In this document: piece by piece, positions 52,598-60,631 of the stretch | Position numbering within the stretch: the first letter of the stretch is position 1 | Layout: every line of letters begins with the position of its first letter | Source: Variovorax sp. JS1663 | GTDB taxonomy: Bacteria; Pseudomonadota; Gammaproteobacteria; Burkholderiales; Burkholderiaceae_C | Reading direction: 5' to 3' | Assembly: GCF_002157355.1 (NCBI RefSeq) | Contig: NZ_LYMK01000036.1 | Location: forward strand, 1-64,000 | DNA length: 64,000 nt | Made by a program: the position numbers and the translations under genes | Notes under the pieces: model-generated | The model's database searches: none | What the model was told of the DNA's origin: nothing | What the model saw: the letters and a program-made list of their open reading frames with translations, nothing else

Positions 52598-55255
52598 TTA
52601 AAACTCGTATTTGGCCTTGCGCTGCATGAAGGCATCACGACCACCTTCGAGGATCGTGGCCACGCTGTCCCGGATTGCCGGCACATCGATGGAGCCTTGA
52701 GCTTCGGCGCCGAGGCTGCCATGCGACTCCGTGGCGCTGAACACGCCGATCCATTCCGCATCACCGAACACCGGAATATTGGCGTTGTGCGTGGCGAAGA
52801 TGAACTGCCGGTGAGTCTTGGCCTTACGCAGTTCCCGCACGATGCGATCAGCGATGAAGGCGTTGTCCAGGTTGTCCTCGGGCTGGTCCATCACCAAGGG
52901 GTCTGGGTTGTCCAGCAGCAGCAGATGAAGGATGGCCGTGCATTGCTGGCCCGTGGAGAGTCTATCCAGCGGCTTGTAGTTCGGAGGCGCATCCCCCTGG
53001 GCGACGTTCAACTCGATGCCGACGCGGTGCTCTAGCTCAAGCGACTCCAGCGCCATCAACTTGGCCCTGGGCAGCTTGCTTAGTGCATCCGCCACCATCG
53101 GCGTCAGGCCCCAGTCCGCTCCAAGATCTCCCTTGCCTTCACGAATGCTCTTGGCCAGCTCTATGGTCGAGAACGAGCGTCGCTCGTCGATCCATGCCAA
53201 CCGTCTCTCCCCGACGCCCTCCAGCTTGCAGTCCAGCAGGAAATTCCTCAGGGGTCGCCGGTCGCCCTCAGGTTGAATGTGCACGCGCAGCCGTCCATCG
53301 AGCCGTCGGTTCAGCTTCTTGGCCGCGCTTTGCAGTGCCTGTAGTCGGGCATGCCGATGATCGGAGAGTTCAGCCAGCAGGTTCCTGCGCTCTTGCTCCA
53401 AGGTTTCGATCAACTGCGCAAAGGTCGACACCCTGGCCCGGAGCGGGCGGATGCGCTCAATTTCCTGCTGAAGCTTCTGATATTCGACGCCGATCTGCTG
53501 GCCGGTTCTCCCGGCCGCGGAGGGAAGGCTGCGCAAGGCACCGTCGATCTCGGCTTGTGCCGAAGACTGGGCGGACTGCCATGCTTGACGGGTCACCCGC
53601 ATCTGATCTGTGGCCTTGTCCAGCACGCCTTGCCCTTGCCTCAGCAGAGCCATCATCGAATCGCGGAGTCCATCCAGAACGACGCGCGTAGCGGCCAGCT
53701 TTGCAGCATGGGGCAGACCTTCAAGTGCCTTGTCGCTTATGAAGGTCGTATCGGGAAGCGCATCCTGCAGACTGGTCAGCGCCGTTTGCAGGCCCTTCAG
53801 CTCTTCCTGGGCGCGAGTATCGATTTGCCGCTCCCTTTCAAGGAGTGGCACGCGTGCGAGCTTGTCCTTGAGACCGAGCGCCTCGTAGCTCTGCAACTGC
53901 TCCTGCAGCTTGGGCAGGCGGTTGACTTGCTCGTACAGCGTGTCCGCGTCGTCGAAGGCCTTGGTCAGTTTGTCGGCGTTTTCTCGCAGGCGTTTCTGCA
54001 CTTGGTCCGACTGCGCTCGACCGTCCTGGTCATGCGGCAGAAATCGCTCCAGCAAGCGTAGGCGGCTGCTCTCGTCCTGCGCCAATTCGTAGATTTCGTT
54101 CTGGCCATAAATATCCAGTTCGGGCAGCAGGTCGCGCGGATTCAGGGTTGATACCTGGCCTTCCGCATCACGAACGATGGGTGCCTCTCCGAAGCGGCGC
54201 GTCACCGTGTAGCGCCTGCCGTGCTGCGTGAACGACGTGAGATGAACTTCGACCCGCCCCATTTCCCTGCCCAGGTTTTCCTTGATGATCTCGGCGTGCT
54301 GCTTTCGTGCCTGAGTCCCCTTGGGCGCCATGTCGAGCACGAATCGCAGGCATTCGATCAAGGTCGACTTGCCCGTGCCGCGGCCACCGATGACCGTGTC
54401 GAGATGGCCGGACAGCACCGCATTCATGCCATCGAGATATCCGCCACTGACTCTTACGCTGTGAACGGCGCTGGGCTTGTCCTCCGGACGCTCGGAGTTC
54501 AATCGCACGCGTGACTCGGGATCGAGGAACGCCACTTTGAAAGCCGAGAAAGTCGGCTGAGTCATCTTGATCCAGCAGGTGGCGCCAGGGTGCTCCAGAT
54601 CGGAGGGCTTGGCAACATCCTTGGCATTGATCGCTGCCATCGGATGCTCTCGCTCGTAAGCCTTGTCCTTGTTCAGGAAGACGCGCCGATAGAAATCATC
54701 CTCGATGCCCTTGAGGTCTTCAATGCTGCCGGGGATCTGTGCGGCACGAAGCCTGGAAAGCTGCCAAACGTGGCTCAACCGCTGTTTCAGCAGGCCACGA
54801 TCTTCCGTGCAATGGGCCGCATAGATAAAGCCCCCGAGCTGATCGACCACCTGCTCGATCAAATGCACAGAACTCAATCGCGAGGGACGCACGCCATTTT
54901 CGGGACTCAGCAATTGGAGGTGCCCAAGGTATCGCTCCAACATCTGGCTCGTAGTGTCCTCGGCGAAGAGGCACACGAAATGCGTCTTGTCATTTGACGC
55001 GATCTCGAAGCCAGGGAAGACGACGATGCCCGCGGGCTCGAGTACTTTCCTTGTTGCGTCGATGCTGGCGACGCTGCCATGGTCGGCCATGCCCACGACT
55101 CGAATGTCCTGCTTCTGGCATTGCTCCAGCAAAGCTTGGTTGTAGGAAGCTTCAGACAGGCCGTGATCGCCGCCGCGGTGGTTGGCGAGGTAGCCGGCTG
55201 GATTTACCTGAAGTGCACAGCGCCAGAAGCGCGCGAAAGGGTAGGTCTCGCTCAC
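52598..55255 (-). CDS. TrlF-family PHP + SMC-like ATPase
   Basis: An 885-residue protein. The N-terminal PHP-type phosphoesterase domain (about 1-160) shows NHRGGDHG, MADHGS, FPGFEIASND and AAHCTEDRG. An SMC/RecN-like ATPase follows, with Walker A GGRGTGKST at 290-298, two coiled-coil arms (about 430-660), an ABC signature LSTGQQCTAIL and Walker B LVMDQPEDNLDN near residue 770, then a HNANIP switch. The architecture matches TrlF-type AAA-like ATPases. The start is GTG 55255, with CAGGAG at optimal distance; the frame stays open further upstream without support. GC content is lower than in flanking genes. It likely acts on DNA or nucleotide substrates; a defence role is inferred. Confidence 0.85.
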   Translation of the reverse strand: MSETYPFARFWRCALQVNPAGYLANHRGGDHGLSEASYNQALLEQCQKQDIRVVGMADHGSVASIDATRKVLEPAGIVVFPGFEIASNDKTHFVCLFAEDTTSQMLERYLGHLQLLSPENGVRPSRLSSVHLIEQVVDQLGGFIYAAHCTEDRGLLKQRLSHVWQLSRLRAAQIPGSIEDLKGIEDDFYRRVFLNKDKAYEREHPMAAINAKDVAKPSDLEHPGATCWIKMTQPTFSAFKVAFLDPESRVRLNSERPEDKPSAVHSVRVSGGYLDGMNAVLSGHLDTVIGGRGTGKSTLIECLRFVLDMAPKGTQARKQHAEIIKENLGREMGRVEVHLTSFTQHGRRYTVTRRFGEAPIVRDAEGQVSTLNPRDLLPELDIYGQNEIYELAQDESSRLRLLERFLPHDQDGRAQSDQVQKRLRENADKLTKAFDDADTLYEQVNRLPKLQEQLQSYEALGLKDKLARVPLLERERQIDTRAQEELKGLQTALTSLQDALPDTTFISDKALEGLPHAAKLAATRVVLDGLRDSMMALLRQGQGVLDKATDQMRVTRQAWQSAQSSAQAEIDGALRSLPSAAGRTGQQIGVEYQKLQQEIERIRPLRARVSTFAQLIETLEQERRNLLAELSDHRHARLQALQSAAKKLNRRLDGRLRVHIQPEGDRRPLRNFLLDCKLEGVGERRLAWIDERRSFSTIELAKSIREGKGDLGADWGLTPMVADALSKLPRAKLMALESLELEHRVGIELNVAQGDAPPNYKPLDRLSTGQQCTAILHLLLLDNPDPLVMDQPEDNLDNAFIADRIVRELRKAKTHRQFIFATHNANIPVFGDAEWIGVFSATESHGSLGAEAQGSIDVPAIRDSVATILEGGRDAFMQRKAKYEF

Positions 55256-55461
55256 TCGCGACTCCTGTGGATTCGCAGCTGGGCCGCCGCGCCGCGCGCG
55301 ATGGTCTTGGTTGGAGGGAACGGGGCCGGCTGTGTTCTCTGCATGGGTCGAAGCTTGCCGCTCGTGCTTGTGTGTCTTGCTGCGCAGCATACCCAAGTTG
55401 CGTCGCTGATCCTTGCCCGATAAGGGAGCGGTCGGATTGTGCCAAATGGGACAATCCCCCC

Positions 55462-56508
55462 ATGACCCGCTCCGCCGACACCCTCACCCTCACCCGCCCC
55501 GACGACTGGCACCTGCACGTGCGCGACGGCGCCGCGCTCGAAGCCGTGGTGCCGCATTCCGCCCGCCAGTTCGGCCGCGCGCTGATCATGCCCAACCTGC
55601 GCCCGCCCGTGACCACGGCCGAGCAGGCACGGGCCTACCGTGACCGCATCCGCGCCGCCGTGCCCGAGGACCTGAGCTTCGAGCCGGTGATGTCGATGTA
55701 CCTCACCGACAACCTGCCGCCCGAGGAGATCGCCCGCGCCGCCGCGGCCGATGTGTGCGCGCTCAAGCTCTACCCGGCCGGCGCCACCACCAACAGCGAT
55801 GCCGGCGTGACCGACATCCGCAAGACCTACCCCACGCTGGAGGCCATGCAGAAGCACGGCCTGCTGCTGCTGGTGCATGGCGAGGTCACCGACCCGGCGG
55901 TGGACCTGTTCGACCGCGAAGCCGTCTTCATCGACCGCGTGATGATCCCGCTGCGGCGCGACTTCCCCGAGCTCAAGGTGGTGTTCGAGCATCTGACCAC
56001 GAAGGAAGGCGCCCACTACGTGCGCGACGCGGACCGCTTCACCGGCGCCACCATCACCGCGCACCACCTTCTCTACAACCGCAATGCCATCTTCACCGGC
56101 GGCATCCGGCCGCACTACTACTGCCTGCCGGTGCTCAAGCGCGAGACGCACCGCGTCGCGCTGGTCGAGGCGGCCACCAGCGGCAACCCGCGCTTCTTCC
56201 TCGGCACCGACAGCGCGCCGCATCCGGCCCACCTGAAGGAGCATGCGCTGGGCTGTGCCGGCTGCTACACCGCGCTCACGGCACTGGAGCTCTATGCCGA
56301 GGCCTTCGACCAGGCCGGCGCGCTGGACAAGCTGGAAGGCTTTGCCAGCTTCCACGGCGCCGACTTCTACGGCCTGCAGCGCAACAGCGACACCGTCACG
56401 CTCCAGCGCGAGCGCTGGAGCGTGCCCGAGACCGTGCCCTATGGCGAGGCCACGCTCAAGCCGCTGCGCGGCGGCGAGCAGGTCGGCTGGCGTGTCGTCG
56501 AGGGCTGA
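55462..56508 (+). CDS. pyrC: Dihydroorotase (class II)
   Basis: A 348-residue class II dihydroorotase, the zinc amidohydrolase that closes carbamoyl-aspartate to dihydroorotate. The metal HxH is intact at H17 and H19 (DDWHLHVRDG). The carbamylated lysine lies in CALKLYPAG near residue 103, and further ligand segments are LVHGEV, FEHLTTKEGA, TAHHL and GTDSAPH. Length is as in E. coli PyrC. It complements the dead PyrX at 29490-30761. A GACAAT hexamer at 55450-55455 lies only six bases before ATG 55462, and no Shine-Dalgarno sequence is seen. Confidence 0.97.
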   Translation: MTRSADTLTLTRPDDWHLHVRDGAALEAVVPHSARQFGRALIMPNLRPPVTTAEQARAYRDRIRAAVPEDLSFEPVMSMYLTDNLPPEEIARAAAADVCALKLYPAGATTNSDAGVTDIRKTYPTLEAMQKHGLLLLVHGEVTDPAVDLFDREAVFIDRVMIPLRRDFPELKVVFEHLTTKEGAHYVRDADRFTGATITAHHLLYNRNAIFTGGIRPHYYCLPVLKRETHRVALVEAATSGNPRFFLGTDSAPHPAHLKEHALGCAGCYTALTALELYAEAFDQAGALDKLEGFASFHGADFYGLQRNSDTVTLQRERWSVPETVPYGEATLKPLRGGEQVGWRVVEG

Positions 56509-56511
56509 GCC

Positions 56512-57312
56512 ATGAACGGCCCCGCGGTTTTCCTGATCGACGCCGACAATCTGAGCGATGCCAACGCCATCCGCCAGGCCTTCGAGCAACTGACGGCGCT
56601 GACCGGCCCGGTTGCGATTCGCCGTGCCTACGGCAGCGCGGAGAACCTCAAGGGGTTGGCTGCGGTGATCGGCGAACTGGCGATCCAGCCCTGCCAGACC
56701 TTTCCGCTGTCCAAGAACACCACGGACGCAGCCCTGGTCGTCGGCGCCATGGAACTGGCCTGCGAGCGGATGCCGTCGCTCGTGGCGATCGGCTCGGGCG
56801 ACCTGGATTTCTTTCCGCTCGCGGTGCGGCTGCGCGAGCGCGGGATCCGGGTCATCTGCTTCTCGCTCGCCAACAAGTTGCACGATGAGGTGAAGGCCGC
56901 CTACGACCAGTGCTTCCTTCTCGGCAAGGCGCCGACCAAGACGGACAGCGTGGTCGAAGCCATCCCTGCCAAGCCGGCCGCGAAGAAGACGGCCGCGAAG
57001 AAGGCGGCGACCAAGAAAGCCGCCCCGAAGCCCGCGGCCAAGAAGGCCGCCGCGAAGAAGGCAGCGAAGTCACCGGCGCCGCCCGCCGAAGTGCGCGAGC
57101 CTTCCGGCGTGCGGGATATTCTGGTCGCCGCGCCCGAGCTTCGAAGCGGCGAGGCGCTTGCATTGAACCGCGTCATCGAGCATCTGCAGCCCTTGGCGGA
57201 GGCCGCGCAGACGAAGCCGATGAAGCTGCTCAAGAAGCACGCGGCGCATTTCGAGCTTCTTCCAGCCGACAAGCCCAACAAGGTGCGCTGGCTGCAGGCA
57301 CCGGGCACTTAG
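56512..57312 (+). CDS. NYN-domain protein with histone-like Lys/Ala linker
   Basis: A 266-residue protein. The N-terminal NYN (PIN-like) domain (about 1-140) starts FLIDADNLSDANAI and has acidic residues consistent with a metal-dependent RNase (TTDAALVVGAMEL, SGDLDFFPLAV). A Lys/Ala-rich linker of about 50 residues follows (repeated AAKK units, about 152-195), like histone H1-type tails, and may bind nucleic acid. The C-terminal part (about 200-266) resembles an OST-HTH/LOTUS-type module. It starts three bases after pyrC. RNA processing or regulation is plausible; the target is unknown. Confidence 0.85.
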   Translation: MNGPAVFLIDADNLSDANAIRQAFEQLTALTGPVAIRRAYGSAENLKGLAAVIGELAIQPCQTFPLSKNTTDAALVVGAMELACERMPSLVAIGSGDLDFFPLAVRLRERGIRVICFSLANKLHDEVKAAYDQCFLLGKAPTKTDSVVEAIPAKPAAKKTAAKKAATKKAAPKPAAKKAAAKKAAKSPAPPAEVREPSGVRDILVAAPELRSGEALALNRVIEHLQPLAEAAQTKPMKLLKKHAAHFELLPADKPNKVRWLQAPGT

Positions 57313-57314
57313 GG

Positions 57315-58064
57315 ATGGAGGCGTTCCGTGCCGTCGACTTGACGGCACCCTGGTTCGCGCCACTGCGCGGCACGGGGCCCGGCGTGCTGTCTTCGGTCCT
57401 GCGGGGCGGGACAGTCGCACAAGCGCTCGATGCGCGTGCATGCGTGGCAGGCCGCGTCTTTGTCCCTCACCATCGGCTGGAGGCTGGACGGGCCTATGAG
57501 GCCTTCATTGCGCAGACCGGCGCCGTACCCACGCGCGACAACCTGCATGACTTTTTCAATGGCTTGGCCTGGCTGCATTTTCCGCGCGCCAAGCGGCGCC
57601 TCAACGAATTGCAGGCGGACGAGATTGCGCGCGCCGGCATCGGTGCCACGCGCGGGCCCCTGCGCGATGCGCTGACGCTCTTCGACGAGAACGGAGCGGT
57701 GCTCGATTCGCCCGCGGCGTTGTGGGCGGCGCTGCTGGCGCGCGACTGGGAGCGCCTCTTCGTGCGGGAACGCGCGCTGTGGCGCGAGGCCCGCCTGCTC
57801 GTCTTCGGCCATGCGTTGCTCGAAAAGCTCGTGGCGCCGCGCAAGGCGCTCACGGCGCATGTGCTGTGGGCACCGGGCGCTGCCCGGGCGATCGCGATCG
57901 ACGATGCGGCCATCGCGGCCGCCCTGGAACCCGGGCATCTCGCCGGCAAGCCCTTTGCACCGCTGCCCGTGCTGGGCGTGCCGGGCTGGTGGCCGGCCAA
58001 CGAGGCGCCCCAGTTCTACGACGATGCTGCGGTCTTCAGGCCGCCACGGCCTCCGCGGCACTGA
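57315..58064 (+). CDS. DUF3025 family protein
   Basis: A 249-residue protein of the uncharacterised DUF3025 family. Recognisable segments are FVPHHRLEAGRAYEAFIAQTG, VPTRDNLHDFFNGLAWLHFP and VFGHALLEKLVAPRKALTAHV. No signal peptide or membrane segment. ATG 57315 lies two bases after the NYN-gene stop with AGGG in front, so the two are coupled. Its 3' end overlaps the 3' end of the convergent tphA1 by 29 bases. Function unknown. Confidence 0.85.
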   Translation: MEAFRAVDLTAPWFAPLRGTGPGVLSSVLRGGTVAQALDARACVAGRVFVPHHRLEAGRAYEAFIAQTGAVPTRDNLHDFFNGLAWLHFPRAKRRLNELQADEIARAGIGATRGPLRDALTLFDENGAVLDSPAALWAALLARDWERLFVRERALWREARLLVFGHALLEKLVAPRKALTAHVLWAPGAARAIAIDDAAIAAALEPGHLAGKPFAPLPVLGVPGWWPANEAPQFYDDAAVFRPPRPPRH

Positions 58065-59070
58065 GCGCAGGCCCGTCGACGAACACATCGGCGTGAAAGT
58101 CCGCGGCGGCCAGCCCCAACTGGCGCAGGGCGAGCTCGCGCACCGCCTGCACCATGCCCGGCGAGCCGCAGGCGTAGAGCGTGTGGCCCGCGAGGTCGGG
58201 GCAGTGCGCTTGCAGCGCCTCGTCCACGCGTCCCGCGAAAGCATCCTCGCTTCCGCCCGCGTCTTCGCTCAGTGCCGCCACGAAGCGAAAGGTGCCGGGC
58301 CACTTGCGCTGCCACTTCGCCACCGCCGACCGCAGGTAGATCCCGTCGGCGCGGCGTGCACCCCAGATCAGCGTGATCGGCCGCTTGATGCGGCGCTTGG
58401 CCATGTCGTCGAGGATGGACTGGATGGGCGCGAAGCCCGTGCCGCCCGCCACGAAGACGATGGGCTGCGGCGAATCCGCCGCCAGCGTCACCGCGCCGTG
58501 AGGCAGCTCGACGTCGAGCAGGTCTCCCTGCTGCAGCGAAGGCACGCGCGCACTGAAGGCGCCGCCGGGCACATGGCGGATGTGCAGGGTCAGCGCGTCG
58601 CTCTCGTGCGGCGCATTGGCCATCGAGTAGCAGCGCGTGCTGCCGTCCTCCAACGCGAGTTGCAGGTACTGGCCCGCATGGAACTTCGCGCGCTGTCCCG
58701 CCGGCAGGCGCAGTTGCAGCACCGACACGTCGGGCGCCGCGCGCTGGTTGCGGAACACCTTGGCGGTGAAGCGCTTGCGCGCGCCCGGGTCGACGCGCTG
58801 CCAGGTGACGGGCCGGATCTGCAGGTCGGTGCGTGGCGTGCACATGCAGTAGAGCACCTGCTCCGGTGTGCAGCTCTCGTTGCGGACGGCGGCGCCGCCG
58901 ACGCCCTCGACCTCGCCTTGCGCGATGCCCCCGGCGCAGTTGCCGCACACGCCCTTGCGGCAGGAATAGGGAAGCTCGATGCCGGCGCGCAGCGCGGCGT
59001 CGAGCACGCTCTGGTCCTCGGCGCAGTCGAAGGCGATCTCGCTTCCGGCGATGGCGATGCGATGGTTCAT
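58036..59070 (-). CDS. tphA1: Terephthalate 1,2-dioxygenase reductase TphA1
   Basis: A 344-residue electron-transfer component. The N-terminal plant-type [2Fe-2S] domain has cysteines 37, 42 and 45 (SCRKGVCGNC) and 75. The FAD domain shows RCYSMANAPHE, and the NAD domain VAGGTGFAPIQSIL and the C-terminal CGSPGMVQAV. It passes electrons from NAD(P)H to the TphA2A3 oxygenase. The N-terminus MNHRIAI and overall sequence follow TphA1 of Comamonas closely, which fixes the start at 59070 (GGAGA upstream) rather than the ATG at 59094. It is the last gene of the tph operon and overlaps DUF3025 tail to tail. Confidence 0.93.
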   Translation of the reverse strand: MNHRIAIAGSEIAFDCAEDQSVLDAALRAGIELPYSCRKGVCGNCAGGIAQGEVEGVGGAAVRNESCTPEQVLYCMCTPRTDLQIRPVTWQRVDPGARKRFTAKVFRNQRAAPDVSVLQLRLPAGQRAKFHAGQYLQLALEDGSTRCYSMANAPHESDALTLHIRHVPGGAFSARVPSLQQGDLLDVELPHGAVTLAADSPQPIVFVAGGTGFAPIQSILDDMAKRRIKRPITLIWGARRADGIYLRSAVAKWQRKWPGTFRFVAALSEDAGGSEDAFAGRVDEALQAHCPDLAGHTLYACGSPGMVQAVRELALRQLGLAAADFHADVFVDGPALSAAEAVAA

Positions 59071-59090
59071 GACGGGATGTTCTCCGGGGT

Positions 59091-60086
59091 TCATTGCGAA
59101 ACCTGCGGGCTTCGCACTGCGGCCGGGCGGGGGCTCATGCCCGACAGCAAATGAAGGGTGCGCAGCACTGCGCCCGGGTCGGCGATGCCCCGCCCCGCGA
59201 TGTCCATCGCGCTGCCGTGGCCCACGCTGGACAGCAGCACCTCGGCGCCGATGGAGAGCGCACTGGCCGCGTTCGGCGCCAGCAGCTTGACGGGGATGTG
59301 GCCCTGGTCGTGCAGCATGGCGACATACAGGTCGTGCCCGCGCTGCGCGAGCAGGGTGTCCGCGCCCTGCGGACCGTCGATGCGCCAACCCTCGGCGCGC
59401 AGCGCCCGCACGGCCGGCTCGACATGGGCTGCGTCCTCGGGGCCGAACAGCCCGCCCTCGGAAGCATGCGGATTGATGCCGAACACGCCGATGCGCGGAT
59501 CGGCGATGCCCAGCAGCGCGCAGGCCCGTGTGCCGGCGCGCACCGCGGCCGCGACCAGCTCGGGCCGCAGGCGCGACAGGGCATGCGGCACGCTCTCGTG
59601 CAGGGTCGCATGCACGATGCGCAGGCCGCCGCCGACCAGCATCAGGAACACGCGGTCCTCGGGCTCGCCGCAGACGCGCGCCAGCAGCGAGGGGTAGCCG
59701 CTGAAGGCGATGCCGGCCTGGTGGATCGCGGTCTCGTGGTGCGGGCAGGCCACCACTGCATCGGCCTCGCCACGGCGGCAGGCCTCGATGGCCGCGGTCG
59801 CCGAGGCCACGGCCGAGGCGCCGGCGGCCGCGTCGATGCGGCCGGGCTGCGCGGCGCTGTCGGGAAGCGCGCCGGCCTCGACGAGGCGCAAGTCCTGCAG
59901 CAGTGTGCCCAGCCCGAGCTGCGCCGCATTACGCTCGATGACGGCACGCGGGCCGAAGAGCGCGAAGCGCTCGCGCGACGCCGCCGGCAGCGCGGCCAGT
60001 GCCTTCAGCGCGATCTCCGGCCCGATGCCATTGGGATCGCCGACGGCGAGCGCCAGGCGGCGCGCGATGGCGCCCGATTCACTCAC
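59091..60086 (-). CDS. tphB: Dihydrodiol dehydrogenase TphB (PdxA-like)
   Basis: A 331-residue PdxA-fold dehydrogenase. In terephthalate catabolism TphB oxidises 1,2-dihydroxy-3,5-cyclohexadiene-1,4-dicarboxylate, with decarboxylation, to protocatechuate. Typical segments are LALAVGDPNGIGPEIALKAL, the metal-ligand ACPHHETAIHQAGIAFSGYPSLLA, FGINPHASEGGLFG and MLHDQGHIPVKLLAPN. Position between tphA3 and tphA1 excludes a simple pdxA call. The start is GTG 60086, whose ribosome binding site (GGGGAAGG) is provided by a dispersed stem-loop repeat. The last 13 or so residues are encoded by a partial copy of the same repeat. Confidence 0.93.
   Translation of the reverse strand: MSESGAIARRLALAVGDPNGIGPEIALKALAALPAASRERFALFGPRAVIERNAAQLGLGTLLQDLRLVEAGALPDSAAQPGRIDAAAGASAVASATAAIEACRRGEADAVVACPHHETAIHQAGIAFSGYPSLLARVCGEPEDRVFLMLVGGGLRIVHATLHESVPHALSRLRPELVAAAVRAGTRACALLGIADPRIGVFGINPHASEGGLFGPEDAAHVEPAVRALRAEGWRIDGPQGADTLLAQRGHDLYVAMLHDQGHIPVKLLAPNAASALSIGAEVLLSSVGHGSAMDIAGRGIADPGAVLRTLHLLSGMSPRPAAVRSPQVSQ
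59104..59145. repeat. Partial stem-loop repeat inside tphB 3' end
   Basis: GGGCTTCGCACTGCGGCC followed by GGGCGGGGGCTCATG matches the right part of the element at 25361-25430 (CGGCCGGGCGGGGGCTCA). Here it is read through as the tphB C-terminus rather than lying between genes. Confidence 0.55.
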
Positions 60087-60087
60087 T

Positions 60088-60145
60088 GGAGTACCTTCCC
60101 CTGCGGCTGCGGTACGAGCGCCTTCTGGCGGCCGGGTGGCGCTCA
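60088..60145. repeat. Stem-loop repeat element between tphA3 and tphB
   Basis: TACCTTCCCCTGCGGCTGCGG, then TACGAGCGCC, form the left side; GAGCGCC (60116-60122) pairs with GGCGCTC (60138-60144) around a CGGCCGGG loop. It fills the whole tphA3-tphB spacer. The tphA3 stop (TCA, 60143-60145) is within the right arm, and the tphB Shine-Dalgarno sequence is in the left part. Confidence 0.7.
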
Positions 60146-60607
60146 CAGCGGCAGCGCCAGCAGCGTGTCGGTCACGGTGCTGTCGCACACCGCCACCCGC
60201 GATTGCAGCCGCAGCCGGCCGTCCTGCTGCACGAAGCGATCCCGGTACACGCCGGTGGCGAAGACCTCGGTCTGGCCGGTGGCCATGATGCGCGCCACCA
60301 GGAAGGGCGTGCGCGCCTCGGCGCCGTCGGCGCTCGCCTGCTCGAGCAGCGGGATGCCCAGCAGGTGCCGGTAGCGCTGCCGCTCGTAGATGTTGGCCTC
60401 GCGCAGGGCCGCGATGCGGTCCTCCAGCATCGCGCGCGAGTCGGCATAGATGATGCCGGAGGGCAGGCCCTCGCGCTCGTTCTCGACGTGGGTGATGCGG
60501 TAATGGCAGTCGTCGGTAAAGAAGTCGGGCCACTGCTCCAGCGCATCGCTGTCGATGGCATGGGCATAGGCCGCGTTGAAGGCGCACAGCGCCAGCAGGT
60601 CGATCAT
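60143..60607 (-). CDS. tphA3: Terephthalate 1,2-dioxygenase small subunit TphA3
   Basis: A 154-residue beta subunit of a Rieske ring-hydroxylating oxygenase, with a cystatin/NTF2-like fold that supports the alpha-subunit trimer. Family segments are FNAAYAHAIDSDALEQWPDFFTDDCHYRI, ALREANIYERQRYRHLLGIP and the C-terminus LQSRVAVCDSTVTDTLLALPL, the latter very close to TphA3 of Comamonas, whose length is the same. It carries no cofactor. It lies 24 bases after tphA2; its stop codon comes from a repeat element. Confidence 0.94.
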   Translation of the reverse strand: MIDLLALCAFNAAYAHAIDSDALEQWPDFFTDDCHYRITHVENEREGLPSGIIYADSRAMLEDRIAALREANIYERQRYRHLLGIPLLEQASADGAEARTPFLVARIMATGQTEVFATGVYRDRFVQQDGRLRLQSRVAVCDSTVTDTLLALPL

Positions 60608-60631
60608 CGTGGTGTCTCGTGTCGTTGGCGT

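Noticed and set aside
55450..55455. GACAAT as a promoter making pyrC mRNA leaderless
   Set aside because: No -35 element is present and similar GACAAT hexamers occur before other genes (for example the MOSC gene); insufficient for a feature.
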